From Chloroflexia bacterium (lineage in GTDB: Bacteria > Chloroflexota > Chloroflexia > Thermomicrobiales > CFX8), in NCBI GenBank assembly GCA_013696045.1, contig JACCZH010000100.1:1-13474 (forward strand): 13,474 nt of DNA. Reading direction: 5' to 3'. Shown one piece after another: positions 1 to 6,728 of the stretch; the stretch's first letter is position 1, and the number at the start of each line of letters is the position of its first letter. Under the pieces are notes generated by a model, which was not told the DNA's origin, did not search any database, and saw only the letters and a list, made by a program, of their open reading frames with translations. Made by a program: the position numbers and the translations under genes.

Positions 1-1
1 C

Positions 2-946
2 CGGCCAACGCTGGACTGCTCGATCCGGCTGAGCTCGGCAAGCTATCCACTGGCGCGAATCTATCCACCAGGAGTGGTTCCGGATGTTAGCGGCGATCTT
101 CAGCTGCTGGCCGCGGCCGTCGAGCGCTTCTTCGAGCGTGGGCTAGGCGAGCGCGGTGTTGATCTCTCCGTTGCGTCGGATATCCCGCCGGGCTCCGGGT
201 TGGGCTCATCGAGCACTCTTGCCGTTGCTCTGGTGCAGGCGCTGTCCTCCTATACCGGGTCTCCCTGCGACGCTGCCACGGCAGCTGAGATCGCCTGCGA
301 GATCGAGATCGAACGGCTCGGGATGCCGATCGGCCGGCAAGATCAGTACGCCAGCGCCTTTGGTGGGCTCAACGCCATCGAGTTCCAGCCTGGTGGCACA
401 CGTGTAACACCACTCAGGTTGCCGCCGGATACCCTGGACGCACTGAGCGACAGGATGCTGCTCTTCTCAACGGGCCAAACACGTTCCGCAGCTGGCATTC
501 TCGCACAGCAACGACTGGACACGGGCAGCAAGCCAGTCGTTATTGAGTCGCTGCACCGCATCAAGGAACTGGCCGGCGAGATGGTGTCTGCGCTTTCGTC
601 CGGTGATCTGGATGTCTTTGGCGGGTTACTGCATACCAGCTGGCAGGAGAAAAAACGCCTCTCGGACCGGATCTCTTCGGGCGACATCGACCGCTGGTAT
701 AAGGCAGCGCGGTCGAGTGGCGCTCTGGGAGGAAAGATCAGCGGCGCAGGCGGTGGAGGCTTTTTGCTGCTCTACTGCCCGCCCGAAGCGCAGCCGCGGC
801 TACGTCTCACTATGGCGACGCTGGGGTTGCCCGAGATGAGCTTTGGCTTTGACTCATCAAGCGCAACGGTGGTTCACACGTCGCGGCAGAAGGTCTCCGC
901 CGGATTTGACTTTGCTCTAGCCCATGATTCTCTAGACGTACCATAG
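2..946 (+). CDS. hddA: GHMP-family heptose-7-phosphate kinase (5' end outside window)
   Basis: Probable D-glycero-D-manno-heptose 7-phosphate kinase, which uses ATP to make the 1,7-bisphosphate on the way to GDP-heptose. The reading frame has no stop back to the window edge, and the residues before the GTG at 74 (SSASYPLARIYPPG) already look like kinase sequence, so the protein is 5'-truncated rather than starting at 74. GHMP motif 2 is seen as PPGSGLGSSSTLAVAL (about codons 40-55 from the GTG), and motif 3 as KISGAGGGGFLLLYC near codon 220, a form close to that of the HddA group. The phosphoheptose isomerase starts 14 nt after the stop, which supports heptose rather than galactose, mevalonate or fucose as substrate. 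A fucokinase-like GHMP kinase remains possible; the missing N-terminus would help decide. Confidence 0.82.
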   Translation, partial: RPTLDCSIRLSSASYPLARIYPPGVVPDVSGDLQLLAAAVERFFERGLGERGVDLSVASDIPPGSGLGSSSTLAVALVQALSSYTGSPCDAATAAEIACEIEIERLGMPIGRQDQYASAFGGLNAIEFQPGGTRVTPLRLPPDTLDALSDRMLLFSTGQTRSAAGILAQQRLDTGSKPVVIESLHRIKELAGEMVSALSSGDLDVFGGLLHTSWQEKKRLSDRISSGDIDRWYKAARSSGALGGKISGAGGGGFLLLYCPPEAQPRLRLTMATLGLPEMSFGFDSSSATVVHTSRQKVSAGFDFALAHDSLDVP

Positions 947-960
947 AGATGGATTGACCT

Positions 961-1590
961 ATGTATCAGGATATCGACCGTTACTGGCACACTTTGATCG
1001 ACACCATGCGCACGATGACGACCGATCCGATCGCGCGCATCGCCGGCGAGCTCCATGCCTGCTACGAACGCGGTGGCACGGTCTTTGTGCTTGGCAACGG
1101 TGGCAGCGCCGCGACGGCTTCCCACTTTGCCTGTGATCTGGCCAAAGGCACACGCGCCGGTGGCGGACCAACGTTCCGAGTGCTCTCTCTCACCGACAAT
1201 GTGCCAATGTTGACTGCCTGGGCGAACGACGTTGACTACGATTGCGCGCTGGCCGAGCAGCTCGCGTCGTTTATTCGGCCCGAAGATCTGGTTGTGGCGA
1301 TCAGCGCCAGCGGGAACTCGCCGAACGTCCTCAACGCTGTAGAGAAGGCTCGCGCGGCGGGAGCCGTGACGGTTGGGTTAACCGGTAAGGGCGGCGGACG
1401 GCTCACCAATCTGGTCCATCTGGTGTTAAAGGTGCCGTCGGATTCGATTGAGCAGGTCGAGGACGTGCATGTGATCGTGACGCATAGCGTGTTTGTTGCC
1501 TTGCGTAACCGCATCCACGCGCAGCGGACGAATGGCGCGCTGCACATGCCGGTTCCAGCAGTCGAGCTGGTTTCGGGTCAGGTTATCTGA
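961..1590 (+). CDS. gmhA: Phosphoheptose isomerase (SIS domain, GmhA-like)
   Basis: Predicted cytosolic sedoheptulose-7-phosphate isomerase giving D-glycero-D-manno-heptose 7-phosphate, the substrate of the upstream kinase. The 209-residue length is typical of GmhA. Visible motifs are LGNGGSAATASHFACDL (residues 44-60; H55 matches the conserved active-site His, and D59 sits where E. coli GmhA has Glu), ISASGNSPNV (114-123, sugar-phosphate binding) and the C-terminal VEDVHVIVTH (166-175). In E. coli the last motif is Q-E-x-H-x4-H; here Glu167 stands at the Gln position, a variation that could alter metal binding. The start ATG at 961 is 14 nt after the kinase stop; the Shine-Dalgarno is weak (AGAGATGGA), which suggests translational coupling. 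The last 13 nt overlap the convergent chrA gene. Confidence 0.85.
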   Translation: MYQDIDRYWHTLIDTMRTMTTDPIARIAGELHACYERGGTVFVLGNGGSAATASHFACDLAKGTRAGGGPTFRVLSLTDNVPMLTAWANDVDYDCALAEQLASFIRPEDLVVAISASGNSPNVLNAVEKARAAGAVTVGLTGKGGGRLTNLVHLVLKVPSDSIEQVEDVHVIVTHSVFVALRNRIHAQRTNGALHMPVPAVELVSGQVI

Positions 1591-2813
1591 GCCAGCGCGG
1601 CTGCGCCGGCCGCGGTAAAGAGCACCACCATCCAGGGAGGTAGCTTCCAGAAGACCAGGAGGCCGAAGGCGACCAGTCCGAGGCCGAAATCGGCCGGCCG
1701 GTGAATTGCGCTGGTCCAGACCGGGTCGTAGAGCGCGGCCAGCAGGATACCAACCACGGCTGCGTTGATTCCGATCAGGGCGCTCTGGACCCACTCCCGT
1801 GCGCGCAACCCTTCCCAAAAGGGCAGCACACCGATCACCAGCAGAAATGATGGCACAAAGATCGCGATGAGTGCGATTGTGCCGCCCATCCAGCCGCCCG
1901 GGCCGGCGTCCATAATTGTGCCCAGATAGGCGGCGAAGGTCGAGAGCGGTCCTGGAATTGCCTGCGCCGCGCCGTACCCCGCGATAAAGTTCTCGTTTGT
2001 TACCCAGCCAGGCGGGACAACCTCAGCCTGGATCAGCGGGAGCATCACGTGCCCCCCGCCGAAGATCAGCGAGCCGGTGCGGAAGAAGCTGTCGAAGATG
2101 GCGAACGTCTCCGAAGCAATCAGGGGCCGGATGAGTGGCAATCCGAAGAGCAACCCGCCGAAGATCGCCAGAGCAGCGACGCCGGTCTGCCTGCTTAGAG
2201 AGAACGACATGGGTTTGTGTGGCAAGAGCGTTGCTTTTGGAAAGAACCGCCAGGCAATGGCTCCAGCCGCGATGATTACTCCAATTTGCATAAATGGAGA
2301 CTGCCAGGCTAACACGCCAATAGCCGCCAGAATGGCGATGGTGGCCCTCGGTTTGTCCGGCGCAAGTGTGCGCGCCATGCCCCAGACGGCTTGCGCCACG
2401 ACCGCGACCGCGACGATCTTGAGCCCGTTGAGCCAGGCTGAGTCCGCGACTCCGGCCAGGTTGCCGACACCGTAGGCAAAAATGATGAGGACGATCGCCG
2501 ACGGCAAGGTAAAGCCGAGCCAGGCCGCCAACGCGCCCCGCATGCCGGCCCGGCCCAGGCCCATCGCAATCCCAACCTGGCTGCTAGCCGGACCGGGCAG
2601 GAACTGACACAGGGCGACGATGTCGGCGTAGGACTGGTCATCAACCCATTTGCGGCGTTCAACAAGCTCGGTGCGGAAGTAGCCCAGGTGGGCTACCGGG
2701 CCGCCAAACGAGGTCAGACCGAGACGGGTGAAGACGCTTAGGACTTCAAGAAACGAACCGTTTTGGGAGGGTTCTTCGGGTTGAGCGTAATGTGTCGACT
2801 GTTCGTCTTGCAC
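1578..2813 (-). CDS. chrA: Chromate transporter, two CHR domains (ChrA family)
   Basis: Polytopic inner-membrane protein of 411 residues, the usual size of long-chain ChrA, which exports chromate. Two homologous halves are visible: half 1 has LTSFGGPVAHLGYF (about residues 33-46) and QFLPGPASSQVGIAMG (about 70-85); half 2 repeats these as LIFGGGHVMLPLIQAEVV and GYGAAQAIPGPLSTFAAYLG. The segments between them are strongly hydrophobic. I take the GTG start at 2813 because GGAG lies 5 nt upstream. No chrB or other regulator is adjacent. The gene is monocistronic and convergent with gmhA, sharing 13 nt of coding sequence with it. A perfect 30-bp palindrome lies about 20 bp upstream of the start. 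Family assignment is firm; chromate specificity is inferred, since many ChrA homologues are untested. Confidence 0.92.
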   Translation of the reverse strand: MQDEQSTHYAQPEEPSQNGSFLEVLSVFTRLGLTSFGGPVAHLGYFRTELVERRKWVDDQSYADIVALCQFLPGPASSQVGIAMGLGRAGMRGALAAWLGFTLPSAIVLIIFAYGVGNLAGVADSAWLNGLKIVAVAVVAQAVWGMARTLAPDKPRATIAILAAIGVLAWQSPFMQIGVIIAAGAIAWRFFPKATLLPHKPMSFSLSRQTGVAALAIFGGLLFGLPLIRPLIASETFAIFDSFFRTGSLIFGGGHVMLPLIQAEVVPPGWVTNENFIAGYGAAQAIPGPLSTFAAYLGTIMDAGPGGWMGGTIALIAIFVPSFLLVIGVLPFWEGLRAREWVQSALIGINAAVVGILLAALYDPVWTSAIHRPADFGLGLVAFGLLVFWKLPPWMVVLFTAAGAAALAQIT

Positions 2814-2832
2814 CAGCGCTCCAAATTACACA

Positions 2833-2862
2833 TGTCATTCCGAGGATATCCTCGGAATGACA
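2833..2862. repeat. Perfect 30-bp palindrome (REP-like)
   Basis: Two 15-nt arms, beginning TGTCATTCCGAGG and ending CCTCGGAATGACA, are perfect reverse complements with no spacer. The element lies between the divergent chrA and the gene at 2953. Its outer arm (ATGTCATTCCGA) matches the arm of the hairpin at 11630-11668 in 11 of 12 bases, so the two look like members of one dispersed intergenic family. It could act as a hairpin in the chrA leader or as a regulator site; a dispersed element is the simpler reading. Confidence 0.75.
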
Positions 2863-2952
2863 CCAACTGAATATCCCCCGGCAACATACCATGGGACGAG
2901 GCTGGTGTAGGATAGGCGGCAACGTCCGAATGGTTTAACTGGGGAGTATTGC

Positions 2953-3762
2953 GTGGACGATTTTGATCGCGAAGATCGCGAACAGCCGGCAACAGTTGGA
3001 GACGAAGAGCAGGAAACTGATTTCGACACTCATCTAACGGTGCCGGACCGTCAGACCTATGCCTGGGGCTGGGCGGTGGCCAGCGCCATTGTTAATGCTC
3101 GCTATTCCGACTCGGCGCTGGACGCCCTGCCGGTGATTCATCCAGAGCACGGATGGGACCGCTTTCTGCTTACCCGGAGGGTTTCGTCGGACGCTTTTGC
3201 GGGAGATTCGGCCAATCGCTTTGGGATGATCCTGTTAGGCGGCGAGGATGCTCCGGTTATTACCCGCCCAAGTGGCGCGCCGCGGCTGGCGCTCGGACCA
3301 CTGTTTGCGAATGATGCAGAGCAAGCCAGGGTTCAGGCGGTCGCGCTGTTTCCATCCTATGGCCTGCCGTCCGACGATCTCGGAGGACGTTGGAAGGAAC
3401 GCCGCAGGCACTATCCAAGGATCTACCAGGCTGTGGCCGAGCTGATCGGTGAGAATCCAGGCATGCTGGCGGCGCGCGAGGTGGCTATTGACACCAAACC
3501 GGTCGATGGCGTCTACCACCCGCTCTACCTGCATGGCGTCTCGAAGCTGCCGACCGTCACCTATGACTGGTTTCTGGTGCAATGGCAGGATCGGGCGGCC
3601 TTCATCCGTACCCACGGCCAGCAAACCATCTACGAGACCGACCGTCGCGGCTGGTCAACCGTGCGTAAGCAACTCGCCGCCGAGCCGTCGGTTGAGGCCA
3701 TCAAGCAGCGCATCCGCGGTTGGCTCCGGATAGAGGGCGAGCCGGACAAATCCGTTGATTAA
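2953..3762 (+). CDS. Hypothetical protein, 269 aa, no recognised family
   Basis: I do not recognise this protein. It starts at a GTG with GGGGAG 6 nt upstream. The first 30 residues are very acidic (DREDREQ..., GDEEQETDFD) and probably disordered; the rest looks globular and soluble, with no signal peptide or membrane span. Distinctive stretches are WDRFLLTRRVSSD, RFGMILLGGEDAPVI, LFPSYGLPSDDLGGRWKERR and LHGVSKLPTVTYDWFLVQW. There is no Cys or His cluster suggesting metal binding. The RraA-fold gene follows after 32 nt on the same strand, so co-transcription is possible. Codon use resembles that of its neighbours, so it is a genuine gene rather than a chance reading frame. Confidence 0.72.
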   Translation: MDDFDREDREQPATVGDEEQETDFDTHLTVPDRQTYAWGWAVASAIVNARYSDSALDALPVIHPEHGWDRFLLTRRVSSDAFAGDSANRFGMILLGGEDAPVITRPSGAPRLALGPLFANDAEQARVQAVALFPSYGLPSDDLGGRWKERRRHYPRIYQAVAELIGENPGMLAAREVAIDTKPVDGVYHPLYLHGVSKLPTVTYDWFLVQWQDRAAFIRTHGQQTIYETDRRGWSTVRKQLAAEPSVEAIKQRIRGWLRIEGEPDKSVD

Positions 3763-3794
3763 CGAGGGGTGGACGAATTGAAAAGGGGAAAACA

Positions 3795-4472
3795 ATGGCG
3801 GAAAATCTGAGCCCAGACCAGCTTGATGCCCTGAAGCGCATTGATAGCCCAACGATCGCGAACGCGGTCGAGACATTCAAGATCCGGCCACGCGTAGCCG
3901 GCTATGTTGGCTATGACATTCGCTGTATCTTCCCCGATCTGCCGCCGACGGTTGGCTATGCCGTAACGTGTACCGTCGATAGCACCACCGAAGGCCGCAC
4001 GGGAATCGGCTTCAATGCGCTCTACGAGATTCTGGAGAAAGCGCCCAAACCGGCCATCATTGTGATGCAGGATGTTGGCAACGACCGGTTGCATTCCTGT
4101 CATGCAGGCGAAGTGATGACGACCACGATGAAGCGGCTTGGCGCGGTTGGCATCCTGACAGACGGTGGCTTGCGCGATGTGCGCGAGGTAGCAGCCCTGG
4201 GTGGGTTTCAGTATTTCTGCGCCGGACTGGTGGTCTCGCACGGCAACCCGCTCTGCGTGAGCGTTGGCGATGAGGTCACCATCTCGGGCATGACGGTGCG
4301 CACAGGCGATCTGCTGCACGGAGATGTCAATGGAATCGTCCACATTCCGGATGAATGTGCCGCTGGTGTGGCTGACGCCGCCTATGCCACCTGGACGCGC
4401 GAGGGTGAGACCATGCGCCGGATCTTAAGCCCCGATTTCAAGGTTGAGCCGGGCCCAGAGATCAAGCATTGA
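3795..4472 (+). CDS. RraA-fold protein (HMG aldolase/oxaloacetate decarboxylase-like)
   Basis: Member of the RraA / 'demethylmenaquinone methyltransferase' fold family, whose tested members are mostly Mg-dependent 4-hydroxy-4-methyl-2-oxoglutarate aldolases and oxaloacetate decarboxylases, or inhibitors of RNase E. At 225 residues it is longer than E. coli RraA (about 160). The family core is visible: HAGEVMTTTMKRLGAVGILT (103-122), the DGGLRD turn (123-128) with the Arg127-Asp128 pair that binds substrate and metal in the aldolases, and the C-terminal GDLLHGDVNGIVHIP (171-185). These residues favour an enzyme over a pure RNase E inhibitor. The ATG is preceded by AAAAGGGG with good spacing. 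The final 11 nt overlap the convergent peroxiredoxin gene. The true substrate cannot be read from sequence, so no gene symbol is given. Confidence 0.85.
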   Translation: MAENLSPDQLDALKRIDSPTIANAVETFKIRPRVAGYVGYDIRCIFPDLPPTVGYAVTCTVDSTTEGRTGIGFNALYEILEKAPKPAIIVMQDVGNDRLHSCHAGEVMTTTMKRLGAVGILTDGGLRDVREVAALGGFQYFCAGLVVSHGNPLCVSVGDEVTISGMTVRTGDLLHGDVNGIVHIPDECAAGVADAAYATWTREGETMRRILSPDFKVEPGPEIKH

Positions 4473-5052
4473 TTCCGTCGCTCGACGCTGGATTGGCGCG
4501 TAGCCAGGCGAGCACCTGCTCGGCGTCTCTATCTGGAGGAAAGACCGGGTAGAAGACGATTTCTATCCGGTTGTTCAGCATGATCAACGTTAGTCGCTTG
4601 ATCAGTGGCTGACCGTCCACCTCGAACGTTGGTAGACGTAACGTCGTTGCCGCTGCCAGGTCCGCGTCGCTCAGCAGCTCGAAGGGCAGGTGCAGCCGTT
4701 CGACTGCTTCACGCTGGTAGGCAGTATCCTGGGTGCTCAGGCCGAATACCTCCGCGCCGAGAGATTGCAGCTCCTGGTAGTGGTCCCGAAACGCGCAGGA
4801 TTGGGGAGTGCAGCCACGCGCGCCGGGGATCTCGTTCCACCCGGTTGGCAACTCGCGATCGGGACGGCCGGTTCGCGGGTAGCAATAAATCACCGTCTGG
4901 CCGTACATCGCGGTCAGGTTGACGTTTCTCCCGGCAGTGGAACGCAGCGAAATCTCTGGGAGTTCCATGCCGGGCAAATGGTCGCAGGCGCCGTCATCCT
5001 CGGGAACCGGCAAATCATCCGGCAGTTGGTGCAGAGGTGTCTCTCGGTTCAT
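4462..5052 (-). CDS. Peroxiredoxin, PrxQ/BCP-like (AhpC/TSA superfamily)
   Basis: Cytosolic thiol peroxidase reducing H2O2 or organic hydroperoxides. The motif GCTPQSCAFRDHY (residues 80-92) carries the probable peroxidatic Cys81 and a second Cys86 in the C-x4-C spacing of PrxQ/BCP proteins. Between the YPR of the thioredoxin-fold strand and Cys81 is an extra segment (TGRPDRELPTGWNEIPGARG), longer than in classical BCP and apparently typical of a separate subfamily. The start at 5052 (MNRETPLHQL, 196 aa) is preferred because GAAGGG precedes it; the frame stays open for 25 further codons upstream, to 5127, but that extension lacks family character. The gene is monocistronic; the 167 bp up to the next gene presumably hold its promoter, though I see no convincing -35/-10 pair. 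Confidence 0.87.
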   Translation of the reverse strand: MNRETPLHQLPDDLPVPEDDGACDHLPGMELPEISLRSTAGRNVNLTAMYGQTVIYCYPRTGRPDRELPTGWNEIPGARGCTPQSCAFRDHYQELQSLGAEVFGLSTQDTAYQREAVERLHLPFELLSDADLAAATTLRLPTFEVDGQPLIKRLTLIMLNNRIEIVFYPVFPPDRDAEQVLAWLRANPASSDGINA

Positions 5053-5219
5053 GTCCGACCCTTCGGGGTTGTAGTGTGGATGATTGTCTTTCGTAGCGGC
5101 GCAACGTATTGTGCCCTTTTCGACCACTCAGAATCTGGAGAGGGCGTCATTCAGTGTGCCACGACGAACGGTGTCTACGGTAGGCGCTTGATCAGGTTTC
5201 CACTAGTAAGTCGTCGGGA

Positions 5220-5648
5220 TTAATCGTTCAGGATAAGCGCGCCACGCTCGTCGAAGCGGAAGGTCGGTCCCCATACAATCTCCCAGAGGTTGCCCTCGGG
5301 ATCGGCAAAATAGCCTGAATAGCCGCCCCAAAAGGTGTCCCCAGGTTCCTTGGTAACGGACACGTTGAGGTCGCGTAGTGTCTTGAATGCCGCGTCCACT
5401 GCCTCTCGGGATTCAAGGTTGATGGCCAGGGTGAAATTTGGAAACTCCGCCGGAGCAGAGTGCGCGACATTGGCGTCGTCCGCCAGATCCTGGGATGGGA
5501 ACAGCGCCACAATGCCACCGCCGGTATCAAACATGGAGTGTTCATCGCTACCCGACGCCTCGCGCCAGCCAAGGCTTCGATAGAAGGCGCGCATCGTGGG
5601 CATATCGTGCGCTCCAAGAGTTACGACGGTCATACGTGCCGGAATCAT
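5220..5648 (-). CDS. VOC (glyoxalase/bleomycin-resistance fold) protein 1
   Basis: Single-domain VOC protein of 142 residues. The paired beta-alpha-beta-beta-beta pattern shows in MTVVTLGAHDMPTMRAFYRS (β1 and helix) and WGGYSGYFADPEGNLWEIVW (last strands, with the conserved Glu of LWEI). The β1 position that is His in metal-dependent members reads Thr (VVTLG), so the usual metal site looks incomplete. Substrate is unknown; VOC proteins range from glyoxalase I and dioxygenases to drug-binding proteins. AGGAG lies 10 nt before the ATG at 5648, which supports this start over the ATG five codons later. The hicB remnant ends 20 nt upstream, so this gene was probably the third gene of a hicA-hicB-VOC transcript. 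Confidence 0.83.
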   Translation of the reverse strand: MIPARMTVVTLGAHDMPTMRAFYRSLGWREASGSDEHSMFDTGGGIVALFPSQDLADDANVAHSAPAEFPNFTLAINLESREAVDAAFKTLRDLNVSVTKEPGDTFWGGYSGYFADPEGNLWEIVWGPTFRFDERGALILND

Positions 5649-5667
5649 CGGGTTGGTTCTCCTGTCA

Positions 5668-5892
5668 CTATCGCATGGCTATCTGCCGGACTTGCGACCC
5701 ACTCTCAAGCGGAATATCCAGGTTGTCTTCAAGGGCTATCTCAATCTATCCGGTAATAGCATCCTGCGCCATCCAAAACGCTTCCTCGGCATCATCTCCT
5801 TGGGTCACAATGCCAAGAGCCGGGATGTATGCCAGCCACGCCCTCTCTCCACGGGTCACGAGGACGGTGTACTGGGGTCTCTCCTTGCTCAT
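5668..5892 (-). pseudogene. hicB: HicB-family antitoxin, interrupted by amber stop
   Basis: From the ATG at 5892 the frame reads MSKERPQYTVLVTRGERAWL, then AYIPALGIVTQGDDAEEAF: the N-terminal HicB fold (strand, x-AYxPxLG-x-xTQGD, then the EEAF-x-x-AQDAI helix). It hits TAG at 5746-5748 (codon 49) just after DAITG. Beyond the stop the same frame continues as IEIALEDNLDIPLESGSQV, ending at a TAG at 5668-5670; this matches the expected continuation of the HicB helix and hinge (AIE...LE...IP). The read-through length of 74 codons is normal for a short HicB, and its end lies 5 nt before the VOC gene's AGGAG. The simplest reading is an ancestral Gln or Tyr codon mutated to TAG. The truncated 48-aa product might still fold in part but would lack any DNA-binding tail. 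Confidence 0.75.
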
Positions 5893-6083
5893 GACATCAA
5901 CTTCTTTAGTTGCTCTGCAGTTAAACCAGCCTGTCACAGAATGGATTGGACAGTTGCTGGGTCAGGTGTGCCACCGCCACCGTGGAATGGGATAGTAACA
6001 ATACCCGGCTTCGTCTTGTGTCGAAACTGCTGATGTCCGCCGGTTGACTTTCGTTGATACCAACCATCACGCAGAATAGCGCG
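5889..6083 (-). pseudogene. hicA: HicA-family mRNA interferase remnant with in-frame stops
   Basis: The frame just upstream of hicB encodes RAILRDGWYQRKSTGGHQQF, then RHKTKPGIVTIPFHGG and, after a TGA at 5934-5936, QAGLTAEQLKKLMS before its terminal TGA. This is the full HicA dsRBD-like layout: DGWY strand, G-x-HxxFRH active-site segment with the catalytic-type His, KPG-x-VTIP strand, and the S-I-L-[R]-QAGLT helix. The TGA stands exactly where the family has Arg, consistent with CGA to TGA. A second TGA at 6084-6086 closes the frame immediately upstream and no ATG, GTG or TTG start follows it, so the first few codons are also damaged or missing. The terminal TGA overlaps the hicB start (ATGA), the usual coupled hicAB arrangement. 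The remaining 64 codons are normal HicA length. Very probably an inactive toxin gene. Confidence 0.75.
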
Positions 6084-6186
6084 TCACATTCGTCGCGCAT
6101 TGATTTGCGGTAGCTGATGACTCATGAGCAGCCTGCAATCATCTCTAACCTGTCGTAAACCTGTCGTTATTGAAATACGGCTCCGA

Positions 6187-6218
6187 CCTGCCTGGGCACG
6201 CCGTTGGGCCCAGGCAGG
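6187..6218 (-). terminator. Strong hairpin downstream of VOC2
   Basis: An 11-bp perfect stem (CCTGCCTGGGC paired with GCCCAGGCAGG) around a 10-nt loop lies 13 bp past the stop of the VOC gene ending at 6232. It probably terminates that transcript or protects its 3' end. No run of T follows on the minus strand, so it is not a textbook intrinsic terminator. It also separates VOC2 from the hicAB remnant. Confidence 0.55.
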
Positions 6219-6231
6219 CACGGTCAGGAGA

Positions 6232-6603
6232 TTAGGATTGGCCGTCGTCATTGCCGGTGTAGAGTCCGATACTGTTGCCGGTGGGGTCGGTGAAGATGGC
6301 GTACCAACCGATGCCGGGAATCTCGGTTTTGGGAAGACTCGTCTCGCCGCCGAGCGATTCGGCTTTGGCGAGCGATGCGTCGATGTCATCGGTTTCGACA
6401 TGGATAAGAATGTGGCCGGGTTCGAACCCGTCGGAGATTTCCGCGAATCCACCGCCTGGCCCGCTCCCCGGATTGAACATCGTGTAGTTCATCTCGTCCG
6501 CGCTGTTGTCAATCTGCCAATCGAAGAGCTGGGCATAAAACTCCGCTGCAGCCCGGCGGTCTACCGCAGGAATTTCGACATGGACAATCGAGTGAGTCGC
6601 CAA
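6232..6603 (-). CDS. VOC protein 2 (CFP30/27-kDa-antigen-like)
   Basis: Single VOC domain of about 123 residues. It opens with THSIVHVEIPAVDRRAAAEF followed by YAQLFDWQ, the pattern of the widespread CFP30-like VOC group, and has a second-half strand ILIHVETDDIDASLAKAESL and the ending FTDPTGNSIGLYTG. His in VHVEI and in LIHVE are possible metal ligands; the last-strand Glu of classical glyoxalase I is replaced (SIGLY). I choose the TTG at 6603 because AAAGGAG lies 7 nt upstream and the domain begins there; the frame is open upstream to an ATG-type start at 6678, but that would run through the promoter. It has its own promoter with an internal palindrome (6650-6678), nearly a copy of the one before the DinB gene. 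Function is unknown. Confidence 0.82.
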   Translation of the reverse strand: MATHSIVHVEIPAVDRRAAAEFYAQLFDWQIDNSADEMNYTMFNPGSGPGGGFAEISDGFEPGHILIHVETDDIDASLAKAESLGGETSLPKTEIPGIGWYAIFTDPTGNSIGLYTGNDDGQS

Positions 6604-6649
6604 GTGGGATCTCCTTTCCAGAGGTAGGTGTGACAGCGTTAGTGTATGC

Positions 6650-6678
6650 AGAATAGAACACATGTTCTTATCTGTCAA
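6650..6678 (-). promoter_or_regulatory. Sigma70-type promoter with internal LexA-box-like operator (VOC2)
   Basis: On the minus strand, TTGACA (6678-6673) is followed after exactly 17 nt by TATTCT (6655-6650). The spacer holds AGAACATGTGTTCT (6668-6655), with inverted arms AGAAC and GTTCT. GAAC-N4-GTTC is the Gram-positive-type LexA box, and as I recall the same box has been reported for LexA of the Chloroflexota genus Dehalococcoides. A repressor bound here would block RNA polymerase. Predicted transcript start is near 6643, about 40 nt before the TTG start codon. Confidence 0.72.
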
Positions 6679-6728
6679 CAGGTTGCGTGACCGAATATCA
6701 CTGATCTCCGCCCGGCTCGGTGGCCCAT

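Noticed and set aside
5146..5155. Third copy of the TGTCATT-type repeat (GTCATTCAGT)
   Set aside because: Only seven bases match, and there is no inverted partner nearby.
4690..5223. 177-codon plus-strand reading frame opposite the peroxiredoxin gene
   Set aside because: It has no ribosome binding site or family resemblance and runs antisense through the peroxiredoxin active-site codons; GC-rich DNA commonly gives such open frames.
5934..5936. TGA in hicA as a selenocysteine or recoded codon
   Set aside because: The family has Arg here, no selenocysteine insertion element is apparent after it, and the partner gene carries an ordinary amber stop; decay explains both.
6604..6678. N-terminal extension of VOC2 from the start at 6678
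   Set aside because: This stretch holds the promoter and operator, and the TTG at 6603 has an AAAGGAG site and begins at the domain edge.
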